This document shows, piece after piece, positions 1 to 7,512 of a DNA stretch of 64,000 bases. The stretch covers positions 26,107 to 90,106 of the forward strand of contig CAJUAA010000012.1 in the NCBI GenBank assembly GCA_910584205.1. Reading direction: 5' to 3'. Under the pieces are notes generated by a model. It was not told where the DNA came from, did not search any database, and was given only the letters and a program-made list of their open reading frames with translations. A program made the translations under genes and the position numbers. Positions within the stretch are counted from its first letter, which is position 1. Each line of letters starts with the position of its first letter. This DNA comes from an uncultured Lachnospiraceae bacterium (GTDB lineage Bacteria > Bacillota > Clostridia > Lachnospirales > Lachnospiraceae).

Positions 1-141
1 CAGGTTCTTTTCCTTCGACAGATGCTTCTGAATCTCCCGAAACCACACCCTGTCCTGCCCTGTGGCAAGCTCGTGCCGGTTCACTTCCGAATATCCTTCC
101 GCCCTGCCGGTCCAGTATTGTTCAATCTTTGCTGACAGCAT
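1..141 (-). CDS. Class I SAM methyltransferase, N-terminal fragment cut by window edge
   Basis: Reading leftward from an ATG at 141, 47 codons stay open to the window edge. The start has a GGAGGG ribosome site eight bases upstream. The N-terminus has the pattern YWxxRAEGYS, the same opening as the complete methyltransferase just upstream (YWNLRAEGYA), so the two look like tandem paralogues in one transcript, separated by 34 bp. The SAM-binding motifs would lie beyond the window and cannot be seen. The substrate is unknown. Position downstream of an ABC importer suggests a linked role, by inference only. Confidence 0.75.
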   Translation of the reverse strand, partial: MLSAKIEQYWTGRAEGYSEVNRHELATGQDRVWFREIQKHLSKEKNL

Positions 142-175
142 CCTTAATTTCCCTCCGCCTGTATGATGATCTGTT

Positions 176-886
176 TTATTTTACCGCCCGGATGACAAAA
201 TTCAGAATCAGCTGATGTCCGTCCGCCAGTGTCTGCTCTCTCGTCACGCTGCCGTCCACATGCGCCGCTCCCATCTTCCGGAGCATCTGCACGTCCCAGA
301 CCGGACGAAGCTCCTGCGCCATGGGAAGCGATTCCCCGATCCGGTCAATGGGGGCCGCGCTGACGCCCTCCATATGCGTATGCTTCCACCTCATACGGTC
401 CCCATACTCCGCGTCCTTGACATAATAGTAAAAATTGCCGTCGCAGTTCATCAGGCTTCCGCCGCTTTTCAGTACCCGGAGCCATTCTTCATAGGCATGC
501 TCCGGCGCCTCCAGGTTCCACAGCACATTGCGGCTGACGATAAAGTCGAAGGACTCGTCCGGAAACGCCAGATTCTGGGCGTCCATTCGCCGGAAATCCA
601 CGTCCACCCCGTAGGCGTCTGCGTTTTTCCGGGCCTGGGCCAGCATGTTTTCCGTATAGTCCACCGCCGTCACCTCATATCCCATCTGCGCCAGCAGGAC
701 AGAGAAAAATCCCGGCCCGCATCCGATGTCCAGTACTTTCTTATACGGTTTTCCATCCAGTGACTGGCGAAGCTGCCCTTCCCAGTAGCTGCGTTCTTCC
801 CCCTCAAGCTCTTCCTGACTGCTTCTTGCATATCCTTCCGCCCTCAGATTCCAGTAGCTGCGGATCTCCTCCAGCCGTTCCCCCAT
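176..886 (-). CDS. Class I SAM-dependent methyltransferase
   Basis: A 236-residue Rossmann-type methyltransferase (Methyltransf_11/25 type). SAM motif I is VLDIGCGPGFFSVLL near residues 51-65; an acidic residue ends the next strand (VTAVDY), and the motif around SFDFIVSRNVLWNL fits the active-site strand. The YWNLRAEGY N-terminus is shared with the next gene. It lies downstream of the importer genes but has its own promoter (-35 at 944-949, -10 at 921-926). Substrate is not evident. Methyltransferases of this kind commonly sit beside FecCD-type importers in Clostridia, and modification of a metallophore, corrinoid or tetrapyrrole is a guess from context. Confidence 0.85.
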   Translation of the reverse strand: MGERLEEIRSYWNLRAEGYARSSQEELEGEERSYWEGQLRQSLDGKPYKKVLDIGCGPGFFSVLLAQMGYEVTAVDYTENMLAQARKNADAYGVDVDFRRMDAQNLAFPDESFDFIVSRNVLWNLEAPEHAYEEWLRVLKSGGSLMNCDGNFYYYVKDAEYGDRMRWKHTHMEGVSAAPIDRIGESLPMAQELRPVWDVQMLRKMGAAHVDGSVTREQTLADGHQLILNFVIRAVK

Positions 887-920
887 GTGTCTGCCACTCC
901 GTTCTTTTTAGTCTGTTAAA

Positions 921-966
921 ATTATAACGTTTCCTGCAGCGTCCCACAAGCCGGGTGGGGGGATAT
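921..966 (-). promoter_or_regulatory. Promoter of the methyltransferase pair with upstream GC-rich box (box 1)
   Basis: On the minus strand TTGTGG (944-949) and TATAAT (921-926) are 17 bp apart, a near-ideal sigma-A promoter. Overlapping the -35 on its upstream side is the box TATCCCCCCACCCGGCTTGT (ending at 965). The -10 is embedded in the dyad GTTATAATTTTAAC, which is nearly repeated at the permease promoter (GTTATATTTTTAAC). Two conserved elements at two promoters suggest a shared regulator. Confidence 0.7.
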
Positions 967-1037
967 TTCGTCAAAATTATCAATGGAGCTTAAAGCATTC
1001 AATGCCTGTATTTTTCCGAATGCTCCAGAAGCTGTTA

Positions 1038-2069
1038 TTATTCACCGAATATTTCCGGATAAAAGTCTCCCGCCATCGTCTCCACCGCATATGCCATGCG
1101 GTTTCCTGCCAGAACGCTTTCCAGAGTAATAACCGCAAAGTTTTCATTTTTCACGCAGTCCAACTGGGAGAGCGTGGGATTTGCCTTGATCTCGGCGATT
1201 TTTTCCTCCACAGACGGAGAATCATAATCATGGATCAGGATCACATCCGGATTACGGTTCAGCACCTCTTCGTAGCTGACCGTCACCCACTGCTTCTCCG
1301 TCAGATCGTCAAAAAGACTCTTTCCGCCGGCCAGCTCCACCAGCAGCGATTCAAAATTGGTTCCGGAACAGGTGAAGACGCCGTCGTTTCCACTGTCATA
1401 CACCAACACATTCACCGGTGCCTGATCCGCAGTCTTTTCCTGCACCGCCTGAATCCTCGCTTTCTGATCCGCAACATAAGCCTCCGCTTTCTCCTCAATC
1501 CCGAAAATCCTGCCGATATCCAGGATCTCCTGATACTGCTCTTCCAGAGTCGTTGCCGAATTCACATAGACGGTCATACCATAATCTTCCACCTCCTCGA
1601 TATTGCATCCCTCGTCGCCGATCTCCCAGTCCAGCGCATAGATAAAATCAGCGCCGCTGGACAGGATCGCCTCGCGGGTCGCACTGGAATAGTTCAGTTC
1701 CGGAATCTTGTTCACCGCGTCTGCGTACTCATCCAGCGGTCCGCGGCTGTGATTGATCAGAGACCGGCCGACCACATAATCCTCCAAACCCAGCGCCGCG
1801 AAAAGCTCCGTGCAGTTTGGACCCAGCGTCAACACCTTTTCCGGTTTTTTCGTGACTATCACTTCTCTGCCGTAATTCTGGAATGTCATCGGATAATCGC
1901 CGTCCGAAGCAGTATCGCCCGCCGTCTCTCCTTCCGCTCCTGACGCCGAAGACGCTTCATCCATAGATTGTCCGGTCTCTGCCGGCGTCTCTTTCTTTCC
2001 GCCGCAGCCTGTCAGTACAGACGCCGCAAGCGCCCCGGTGAGCAGTAAACTGATTATTTTTTTCTTCAT
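1038..2069 (-). CDS. ABC importer substrate-binding lipoprotein (FecB/BtuF type)
   Basis: A periplasmic-binding-protein-like lipoprotein of the iron-siderophore/cobalamin/metal-chelate family (Peripla_BP_2). It has a lysine-rich signal peptide with lipobox LTGC, a Ser/Ala/Glu-rich linker of about 35 residues, then the family-typical segment KKPEKVLTLGPNCTELFAAL and closing lobes. I take the ATG at 2069, because GGAG lies nine bases upstream; the upstream ATG at 2084 lacks a site. It should be anchored outside the membrane and deliver substrate to the permease at 2900-3967. The ligand (ferric siderophore, haem, corrinoid or another metal chelate) cannot be told from the sequence. Confidence 0.88.
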   Translation of the reverse strand: MKKKIISLLLTGALAASVLTGCGGKKETPAETGQSMDEASSASGAEGETAGDTASDGDYPMTFQNYGREVIVTKKPEKVLTLGPNCTELFAALGLEDYVVGRSLINHSRGPLDEYADAVNKIPELNYSSATREAILSSGADFIYALDWEIGDEGCNIEEVEDYGMTVYVNSATTLEEQYQEILDIGRIFGIEEKAEAYVADQKARIQAVQEKTADQAPVNVLVYDSGNDGVFTCSGTNFESLLVELAGGKSLFDDLTEKQWVTVSYEEVLNRNPDVILIHDYDSPSVEEKIAEIKANPTLSQLDCVKNENFAVITLESVLAGNRMAYAVETMAGDFYPEIFGE

Positions 2070-2099
2070 ATCTTTCTTCTCCATTCTTATCTCAATATG

Positions 2100-2879
2100 C
2101 TATGCTGTCTGCAGATCCGCAGGCAGATACGTGATCGACATTTTCCCGGTAATCGGATGTTTCTCCACCGAGCTTCTGACGCCGTAGACGTCATAAATAT
2201 GTTCCGGCGTCAGTACTTCCTCCGGTGTTCCATGAAGGACGATCTGTCCAGCCTTCAGAACATAGATCCGGTCGCAGTACAGCGCCGCCATGTTCAGATC
2301 ATGGATCGCGGAAAGCACAGTGACTTTCAAACGTCTGATAAAATCAAAGATCTGCATCTGATAACTGATATCCAGATGGTTCGTCGGTTCATCCAGAATA
2401 AAAAAATCACTCTCCTGCGCCACCGCCCTGGCAATAATAACCCGCTGCTTCTCTCCGCCGGAAAGATTCAGATAATTCCTCTGAGCCATAGCTTCCATCC
2501 CCAGATGCTCCAGTGCATGCCGAACAATCTTCTTATCTCTGACATTGTCGATGTCAAAAAGCTTTTTATGTGGACTCCTCCCCATGGCAACGATCTCCTC
2601 CACCAGAAAGTCAAAGGGGACATCGTTCTCCTGCCCCACCACGGCCATCTTCATCGCGGATTTTCGGTAGGACATATTCAGCAGATTCTCCCCCTCCAGT
2701 AGGATCGAACCGCTGTCCGGAATCAGGCCCCGGTAAATGTTTTTTAAAACTGTGGACTTGCCGCTCCCGTTGGGACCGATCAGACCGACAAATTCCCCTT
2801 TGTCCACATAAAGGCTGACATTTTTGACCGCCTCTTTTTCGCTGTAAGAATAGGTCAGACCTTCTACCTGCATCAACAT
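2100..2879 (-). CDS. ABC importer ATPase (FecE/BtuD type)
   Basis: ATP-binding subunit energising uptake. Walker A is GPNGSGKST, the signature is LSGGEKQRV, Walker B is FFILDEPTNHLD, and the H-loop is SAIHDLN. Length and motif order are those of FecE/FhuC/BtuD proteins. I prefer the ATG at 2879 (GAGGAGG at 2890-2896, spacing 10); a TTG at 2885 is only four bases from the site. It lies 20 bp after the permease gene and 30 bp before the lipoprotein gene, so permease, ATPase and lipoprotein are one operon. Confidence 0.92.
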   Translation of the reverse strand: MLMQVEGLTYSYSEKEAVKNVSLYVDKGEFVGLIGPNGSGKSTVLKNIYRGLIPDSGSILLEGENLLNMSYRKSAMKMAVVGQENDVPFDFLVEEIVAMGRSPHKKLFDIDNVRDKKIVRHALEHLGMEAMAQRNYLNLSGGEKQRVIIARAVAQESDFFILDEPTNHLDISYQMQIFDFIRRLKVTVLSAIHDLNMAALYCDRIYVLKAGQIVLHGTPEEVLTPEHIYDVYGVRSSVEKHPITGKMSITYLPADLQTA

Positions 2880-2899
2880 TTTCAATTTTCCTCCTCTTC

Positions 2900-3967
2900 T
2901 TACTTTTTCTCGCGGTTATTCTTTTTGAGCATCCAGATAAAAATCGGGCCTCCGATCACAGCCGTCAGAATACCAACCGGCAGTTCCTCCGGAGCAATCA
3001 TCATCCGCGCCGCCACATCCACCCACACCACCAGAATTCCACCCAGAAGGGCGGAGATCGGGAGCACCTTTCGATGATCGCCTCCGACCAGAAGTCTTGT
3101 AAAATGCGGCACCATCAGACCCACGAAGCCGATCGTCCCGCTGACGGCAATCGTCACGCCCGCCATCAGGGAGGCGATCAGCACCAGCTCTTTCTGCAGC
3201 CTTCTCACATTGATCCCCAGAGAGCCTGCGTTCTCGTCGCCGAGAAGCAAAAGATTCAGCCCCCGGTAATGGAGCATCAGAAAGACCATGCACAGCACCA
3301 GAACGCCGAGCGGAAGCTTCAGATACGCCCATTTAGCCCCGGCAAGACTTCCCGACATCCAGAATTCTGCGTTATGTAGACCAAGTGCATTGGGAGCGCT
3401 CAGCTTGATAATGCTGGTCACTCCGTCCATGATCATGGAGATCGCCACACCGGACAGCAGAAGCTGTGTGATGTTGATCCTCCCCCGGACTCTGGAGATC
3501 ACATAAACAAAGATGATCGTAATCGCCGATCCGATAAACGCGCTGATGGACAGCGAGTATGTTCCCAGGAAGGAAAACACTCCAAAGAGCATCCCCAGTG
3601 TCGCAAACGCCGCCGCACCGGAGGATACGCCCAGGATAAACGGATCTGCCAGATTATTTCTCACAAGTGCCTGCATGGTAACTCCGCAGACCGCCAGAGA
3701 AGCGCCGACCACCATGCCGAGACACACACGCGGCAGCCTCAGGCCCAGCACGATATTCTGATCCAGCTGTTCCCAGGTCACGGCAAGGTTGCCGCCGAGA
3801 ACCGGAATCCTGCTGGCAAGTATCCTGGCTGTCGTCCCAGGCGCCACCGATACCGGTCCAAGGCCGCTGGCCAGAAGAAGCGTCACCACCGATATGGCCG
3901 ACAGAATCAGAATAATCAGCGGCATGTTGGGCTCCTCCCGATTAAAATGCTTTTTCCATTTGTTCAT
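2900..3967 (-). CDS. ABC importer permease (FecCD/BtuC family)
   Basis: A 355-residue polytopic membrane protein with about nine to ten hydrophobic segments. It carries the FecCD hallmarks: LRLPRVCLGMVVGASLAVCG near residue 75, ALVRNNLADPFILGVSSGAA after it, and GTIGFVGLMVPHFTRLLVG near residue 285, which contains the helix that couples to the ATPase. As a single permease gene it would form a homodimer, like BtuC. It is the first gene of the importer operon. Its 490 bp leader holds a promoter at 4051-4080 and, further upstream, two terminators and three copies of the GC-rich box. Confidence 0.93.
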   Translation of the reverse strand: MNKWKKHFNREEPNMPLIILILSAISVVTLLLASGLGPVSVAPGTTARILASRIPVLGGNLAVTWEQLDQNIVLGLRLPRVCLGMVVGASLAVCGVTMQALVRNNLADPFILGVSSGAAAFATLGMLFGVFSFLGTYSLSISAFIGSAITIIFVYVISRVRGRINITQLLLSGVAISMIMDGVTSIIKLSAPNALGLHNAEFWMSGSLAGAKWAYLKLPLGVLVLCMVFLMLHYRGLNLLLLGDENAGSLGINVRRLQKELVLIASLMAGVTIAVSGTIGFVGLMVPHFTRLLVGGDHRKVLPISALLGGILVVWVDVAARMMIAPEELPVGILTAVIGGPIFIWMLKKNNREKK

Positions 3968-4050
3968 ATATCATACCTCTTTTTCTGTTGTGCCGCCGCT
4001 TCGCCGTCTCACGATACGGCGGCAACGGGCTTTATGGACTGTCCGTTAAA

Positions 4051-4097
4051 AATATAACATACTGCGGATTCCGGGAACAACCCGGACAGGGGGATAT
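4051..4097 (-). promoter_or_regulatory. Promoter of the importer operon with GC-rich box (box 2)
   Basis: Minus-strand TTGTTC (4075-4080) and TATATT (4051-4056) are 18 bp apart. Upstream of and overlapping the -35 is ATATCCCCCTGTCCGGGTTG, matching box 1 at most positions. The stretch GTTATATTTTTAACGGAC over the -10 matches the box 1 promoter (GTTATAATTTTAACAGAC) at all but two positions. Confidence 0.65.
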
Positions 4098-4184
4098 CGA
4101 CCATTCGGGTTTTGCATGGATTCATTCTTTTTCCGAATGTCCTTGGAATCCTTTCATCATAAAATCGCTCCTGTTTTTCCCAAG

Positions 4185-4212
4185 AAAAAAGACGCCTGTC
4201 ACAGACGTCTTG
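4185..4212 (-). terminator. Intrinsic terminator in the importer leader
   Basis: On the minus strand AAGACGTCTG-TGA-CAGGCGTCTT forms a stem of about ten pairs with at most one wobble, followed directly by TTTTTTC. It sits between box 3 (4291-4311) and the importer promoter (4051-4080), so it closes a transcript that begins upstream, not one from the importer promoter. Confidence 0.75.
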
Positions 4213-4290
4213 TTCAGAAAATACTGCCAATGCAAATTTCTGCACTCACAGTTCTTAGTCCCCTTGTCGTTTATCATACACGCAGACTCT

Positions 4291-4311
4291 TCACAACCCC
4301 ACAGGGGGGAT
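4291..4311 (-). promoter_or_regulatory. Third copy of the GC-rich box (box 3), weak promoter
   Basis: Minus-strand sequence ATCCCCCCTGTGGGGTTGTGA resembles boxes 1, 2 and 4. It retains TTGTGA at the -35 position, but the hexamer 17 bp further on is TAAACG and the better TATGAT is only 12 bp away. It may be an operator without a good promoter, or a decayed copy. This copy is the most palindromic (CCCC-CCTGT-GGGG). Confidence 0.5.
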
Positions 4312-4323
4312 TTTCCTGCCCCA

Positions 4324-4350
4324 TAAAAATCTGCCCACGGGCAGATCTTT
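4324..4350 (-). terminator. Intrinsic terminator downstream of the MBL-fold gene
   Basis: Minus strand: AGATCTGCCC-GTG-GGCAGAT followed by TTTTTATG. The stem is nine to ten perfect pairs. It can terminate transcripts reading out of the MBL-fold gene (stop at 4462) and the short transcript from the promoter at 4412-4440. Confidence 0.75.
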
Positions 4351-4411
4351 ATGATTTGACAGAGTATTTATATAGGATTTTTATATAGGAGCATTGTTAA
4401 ATTCCGGTTTG

Positions 4412-4456
4412 ACTATACCACGTCAAAAATATGTCCACAAGCCGGGTAGGGGGATA
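4412..4456 (-). promoter_or_regulatory. Promoter with GC-rich box (box 4) ahead of a short transcription unit
   Basis: Minus strand: TTGTGG (4435-4440), 17 bp, TATAGT (4412-4417), with TTATCCCCCTACCCGGC overlapping the upstream side. Transcription would start near 4405 and meet the terminator at 4324-4350 after about 80 nt. No open reading frame with a ribosome site was seen in those 80 nt, so the product would be a small RNA or a leader fragment. Confidence 0.6.
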
Positions 4457-4461
4457 ATTTT

Positions 4462-5397
4462 TTATTCTGTTTCATTATTGGAACATTCAGATTCGTAATA
4501 CTGGTTCCTTCCTGTCCCCACGCCTCTTTTCCAAAGCAGCATACTGTCCTGAAATTCAACCACCAGCTTCCCGGTATCCTTCAGCCATGAAAGGTAAGAC
4601 CGCACCGTACTGCCAACCAGCACATACTGCTCAAAGTTCATGGAAAGACCATAGCCTTTGAACACTTCCTGCAAAATACGCTCAAAGCTCATCGGTTCTT
4701 CACAAATCAAGAGAATCCGTTCCGCCACCTCATGCACCTTATTCCTGTTGTAACGGACAAGCTCCTTCACGTCGGCGGAGGCTTCCGCATGGGCCGGAAC
4801 AAACATGGCCGCCTCCATCTGCTCCACCTGGTCCAGCGTTTCCAGATAAGCGCCCACGTCATAGAGGAAGGAAACCGCATATTTGTCCAGCGTCTCCCTG
4901 CTGCTGATGCAATCCGCAAGGAACACCACATTGTCCGGCATACAGAATCCCACCATGTCAAAAAAGTGCCCCGGCAGGTGTATGATTTCAATCTCCTTCG
5001 GGAAACCTGCATCTGAAAAATCCGTCACTTCGCTTTCCTGCGCCATCAGGAACTTATGCCGCAGATCCTTACACGGATAACCTCCGTAGAGGAAGGACGG
5101 CTCCAGTACCGGGTATCTGGTAAAAGCCGCCTCTATGCCGCCGGAATACACCTTACATCCCGTCTGCCCCTGCAGGTATCTGTTCCCGCCGATGTGGTCT
5201 GCGTTGGAGTGGGTATTCAGGATCGCCGCCAGATGCCACCCGTTTTTATCCAGTATCTGCCTCACCTTCCGCCCTGCGTCTTTGTCATTCCCGCTGTCAA
5301 CCAGATAGACATTCTCCCTGTCCGCCACATAGACGCCCATCTTCGCCGGGCAGTTTATATAATAACAGTTCTCACTGACCTGTACCAGTTCATACAT
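4462..5397 (-). CDS. MBL-fold metallo-hydrolase with altered metal motif
   Basis: A 311-residue metallo-beta-lactamase-fold protein with a C-terminal winged-helix-like segment (about residues 225-290). The canonical HxHxDH motif is HSNADH: the second His is replaced by Asn. Other metal ligands remain (LPGHFFD, FLADC, PAHAEAS). Proteins of this shape are often listed as generic hydrolases, and the substrate is unknown. It reads in the same direction as the importer operon but is separated from it by promoters and terminators, so it is probably its own unit. A change of the second His may mean one metal site is lost or the metal differs. Confidence 0.8.
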   Translation of the reverse strand: MYELVQVSENCYYINCPAKMGVYVADRENVYLVDSGNDKDAGRKVRQILDKNGWHLAAILNTHSNADHIGGNRYLQGQTGCKVYSGGIEAAFTRYPVLEPSFLYGGYPCKDLRHKFLMAQESEVTDFSDAGFPKEIEIIHLPGHFFDMVGFCMPDNVVFLADCISSRETLDKYAVSFLYDVGAYLETLDQVEQMEAAMFVPAHAEASADVKELVRYNRNKVHEVAERILLICEEPMSFERILQEVFKGYGLSMNFEQYVLVGSTVRSYLSWLKDTGKLVVEFQDSMLLWKRGVGTGRNQYYESECSNNETE

Positions 5398-5471
5398 TGT
5401 TTGTTTCCTCCTTATTCAAGACGGAATCCGCCGGATACCCGGCTGACTTCATTGACCATTTTTCTACCGGA

Positions 5472-6641
5472 TCAGGTACAGATCCACTGTACCTTCTCCG
5501 CCTCAAACCGTTCCGGCAGTACCAGGTTCTTCAGCATGCCGCTGACCGCCTCCTCCGGGACCTCTTCCTTCCGGCTCTGGTTTCTCCGGCAGCGTTCCTC
5601 CCAGCCGGTTTCCACATAGACGATGCGCACGGAGGCGTGGTAGTCATGAAACAGGCGGATCTGTTTCTCCCGAAGCGACGGAGTCACATTCGTGGCGTTC
5701 CACACAAAGGGTCTTTTCTGACGCAGATATTCCCTGGCACGCTCTCTGGCGCACGCCGCCACGCGTCCCTGCGGCTCCCGGGGCGATACATGCAGTTCTT
5801 TACGTATTTCATCCAGAGAGACCACCGGCAGCCCTCCAAAGCGCTCACGAATCCAGGTATCCTTTCCGGCGCCGGGAAGCCCCGACATGAGGATGACTTC
5901 GCCCCAGGTGTCGTCATACAGTTCCTGTCCCGGCCGGATCTTTCGTCCGGACAGATATGCATGTTCCGCAAAGGGGGAAGGAAACGGAAACGGCCCTTTC
6001 AGGCAGGAATTCTCTTTGGCCAGATCCGCGCAGAGGCGTACCGTATCCACGGACTCCGGAATCCCGTCATAGATCCGTCCCCGCACATCCGCCTCCGTCA
6101 GGATACACAGCAGTTCCGCAGTCACATCTCCCGCAAGCTCCCCGTTTGCCGCCAGTTTCAAAAGCCTCAGCTCCGGGTCCGTCTGGTCCAGAATATGCAC
6201 AGGGAGCGAATGATACCGGATCAGGCCGCACACCGTCTCCCGGAACTCCAGCAGTTCCTGCATCCCTCCCAGTCCGCACGACGCATACAGGAATTCTCTC
6301 GCCATCCTGGCACCCACCGCCGTATGGTTCGGAGAGATCAGACGCCCGTCTTCCAGCCTGGTACAGGGAATCTTCCCTATATCGTGCAGCAGCGCCGCAA
6401 GAAAGGCCTCCTGACGCCTCCTCCTGTCCAGACCCCGGAACGCTTCCATCTCCGCAAGCGTTTCACAGACCATCCGGGTATGGGTCCATACATCGCCTTC
6501 CCCGTGCCATGCAGGATTCTGCATGGTCTCCTCCATCCGTCCGATCATTGGCCGCAGCGCGGACGTCTTCACCGCGTTCCAGTCAATCCTCCAGTCCGGC
6601 GGTTCCGGTATGAAAGCCAAAAGCTTTTTCCATGGATCCAT
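5472..6641 (-). CDS. HD-Pnk: HD-domain phosphoesterase fused to polynucleotide kinase
   Basis: A 389-residue two-domain end-healing enzyme. Residues about 45-200 are an HD phosphohydrolase domain (His54, LLHDIGK with H86-D87, further His in SPNHTAVG and RYHSLP). Residues about 245-389 are a P-loop kinase (SGLPGAGKDT, Walker A near 254-261; SLDEIRKEL; WNATNV). This layout matches HD-Pnk of Runella, whose HD module removes 2',3'-cyclic or 3' phosphates and whose kinase phosphorylates 5'-OH ends. It ends 70 bp before the MBL-fold gene and begins 6 bp after the RNA ligase gene, so healing and sealing are co-expressed. The likely substrate is broken RNA, perhaps tRNA cut by a ribotoxin (inference). 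Confidence 0.85.
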   Translation of the reverse strand: MDPWKKLLAFIPEPPDWRIDWNAVKTSALRPMIGRMEETMQNPAWHGEGDVWTHTRMVCETLAEMEAFRGLDRRRRQEAFLAALLHDIGKIPCTRLEDGRLISPNHTAVGARMAREFLYASCGLGGMQELLEFRETVCGLIRYHSLPVHILDQTDPELRLLKLAANGELAGDVTAELLCILTEADVRGRIYDGIPESVDTVRLCADLAKENSCLKGPFPFPSPFAEHAYLSGRKIRPGQELYDDTWGEVILMSGLPGAGKDTWIRERFGGLPVVSLDEIRKELHVSPREPQGRVAACARERAREYLRQKRPFVWNATNVTPSLREKQIRLFHDYHASVRIVYVETGWEERCRRNQSRKEEVPEEAVSGMLKNLVLPERFEAEKVQWICT

Positions 6642-6647
6642 CCTCCG

Positions 6648-7460
6648 TCACCTCCTTCCCGGCAGCTCCGGCAAAAACAGCTCCTCCATCGGAATGCTCA
6701 GCTGATTGGGCACAATAGGCCGGTCCAGCCAGTGGGAATCCGATTCCAGAATGCACTGCATAAAGGAAGCGCGTACATATTTCAGCCGTTCTGTCACGCA
6801 GCCGTTCTCCTCCACCTTCAGGTACAGCCCTTCCATCAGCCCTGATCCTTCCGTCTCCCGGCACTGCCGGTCCGCGTCCAGCCCTTCTTTCCCGCAGTAA
6901 GCCCGCAGCCGTTCCATATGGCCTGGCCGGATATAGAGCGACGGGCCGATCAGATCCAGCAGCTCCTGCTGATCGGAAAATTCTCCTTCTTTGAGCACCG
7001 GTACGGACACCACCGGCATCCGCTCCGTCAGCCTCCTTCTGGACGGCGTATCCAGAAAACAGCCGCTCTCCCGGTCCAAAATGTCAAATTCCAGAAAATA
7101 GTGAGGCAGCGCGTCATAGTATACGCTGTGTTTCGCATACATCCACTCTCCGTACATCACGTATCTGCTGCCCAGTACCTCATGGAACACCTCCCGGTGT
7201 ACATTCGCCCACTGCTTCAGCAGGTTATAATGCCGCTCCCGGTACCCTCCGGTGAGATAATGTCCCCGGCTCTGAAGGAGCAGTTCGCCATGTCCGTCAA
7301 AGGAAATGGCGGAATTGGCTCCGTCGCATTTTTCCTCCACCACCAGATGTCTTCCCCTGATCTCCCCAAAAGGAATCTGACTCAGATCCTCGTCCCCGGG
7401 CTGAAGCCTGGATCCGGACAAATGAGGCGTTCTCGGATATTTTTTCAAATCTGTGTTCAT
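6648..7460 (-). CDS. ATP-dependent RNA ligase (Rnl2-like)
   Basis: A 270-residue nucleotidyltransferase. Motif I is EEKCDGANS with Lys44 as the adenylated lysine; motif III is YGEWMYAKHSVYYD; motif IV is MEGLYLKVE; motif V is ERLKYVR. Only the core ligase domain is present, with no large extra domain, as in small bacterial RNA ligases. The ATG at 7460 has GGAGGAGG upstream. With the HD-Pnk gene 6 bp downstream it forms an RNA repair pair. The space upstream (7461-7532) is almost filled by the terminator hairpin that closes the flagellar operon, so its promoter is not evident. Confidence 0.9.
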   Translation of the reverse strand: MNTDLKKYPRTPHLSGSRLQPGDEDLSQIPFGEIRGRHLVVEEKCDGANSAISFDGHGELLLQSRGHYLTGGYRERHYNLLKQWANVHREVFHEVLGSRYVMYGEWMYAKHSVYYDALPHYFLEFDILDRESGCFLDTPSRRRLTERMPVVSVPVLKEGEFSDQQELLDLIGPSLYIRPGHMERLRAYCGKEGLDADRQCRETEGSGLMEGLYLKVEENGCVTERLKYVRASFMQCILESDSHWLDRPIVPNQLSIPMEELFLPELPGRR

Positions 7461-7480
7461 ATTCTCTTTGCCTCCTCCGT

Positions 7481-7512
7481 AAAAACTCCTGGTATACCGT
7501 ATACCAGGAGTT
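7481..7512 (-). terminator. Terminator of the flagellar/chemotaxis operon (perfect 14-bp dyad)
   Basis: AACTCCTGGTATAC and its exact complement flank one central base. Read leftward the hairpin is followed by TTTTTAC, a good intrinsic terminator just after cheV. The same dyad lies directly upstream of the ligase ribosome site, so it could also work as an operator or a readthrough gate for the RNA repair genes. Confidence 0.8.

Noticed and set aside
3968..4461. A cobalamin riboswitch ahead of the importer
   Set aside because: I could not find the conserved B12 box or the core junction of that riboswitch. The hairpins present are simple terminators.
5397..6845. A 482-codon open frame on the plus strand
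   Set aside because: It is antisense to the HD-Pnk gene, has no ribosome site and encodes low-complexity Arg/Pro/His sequence.
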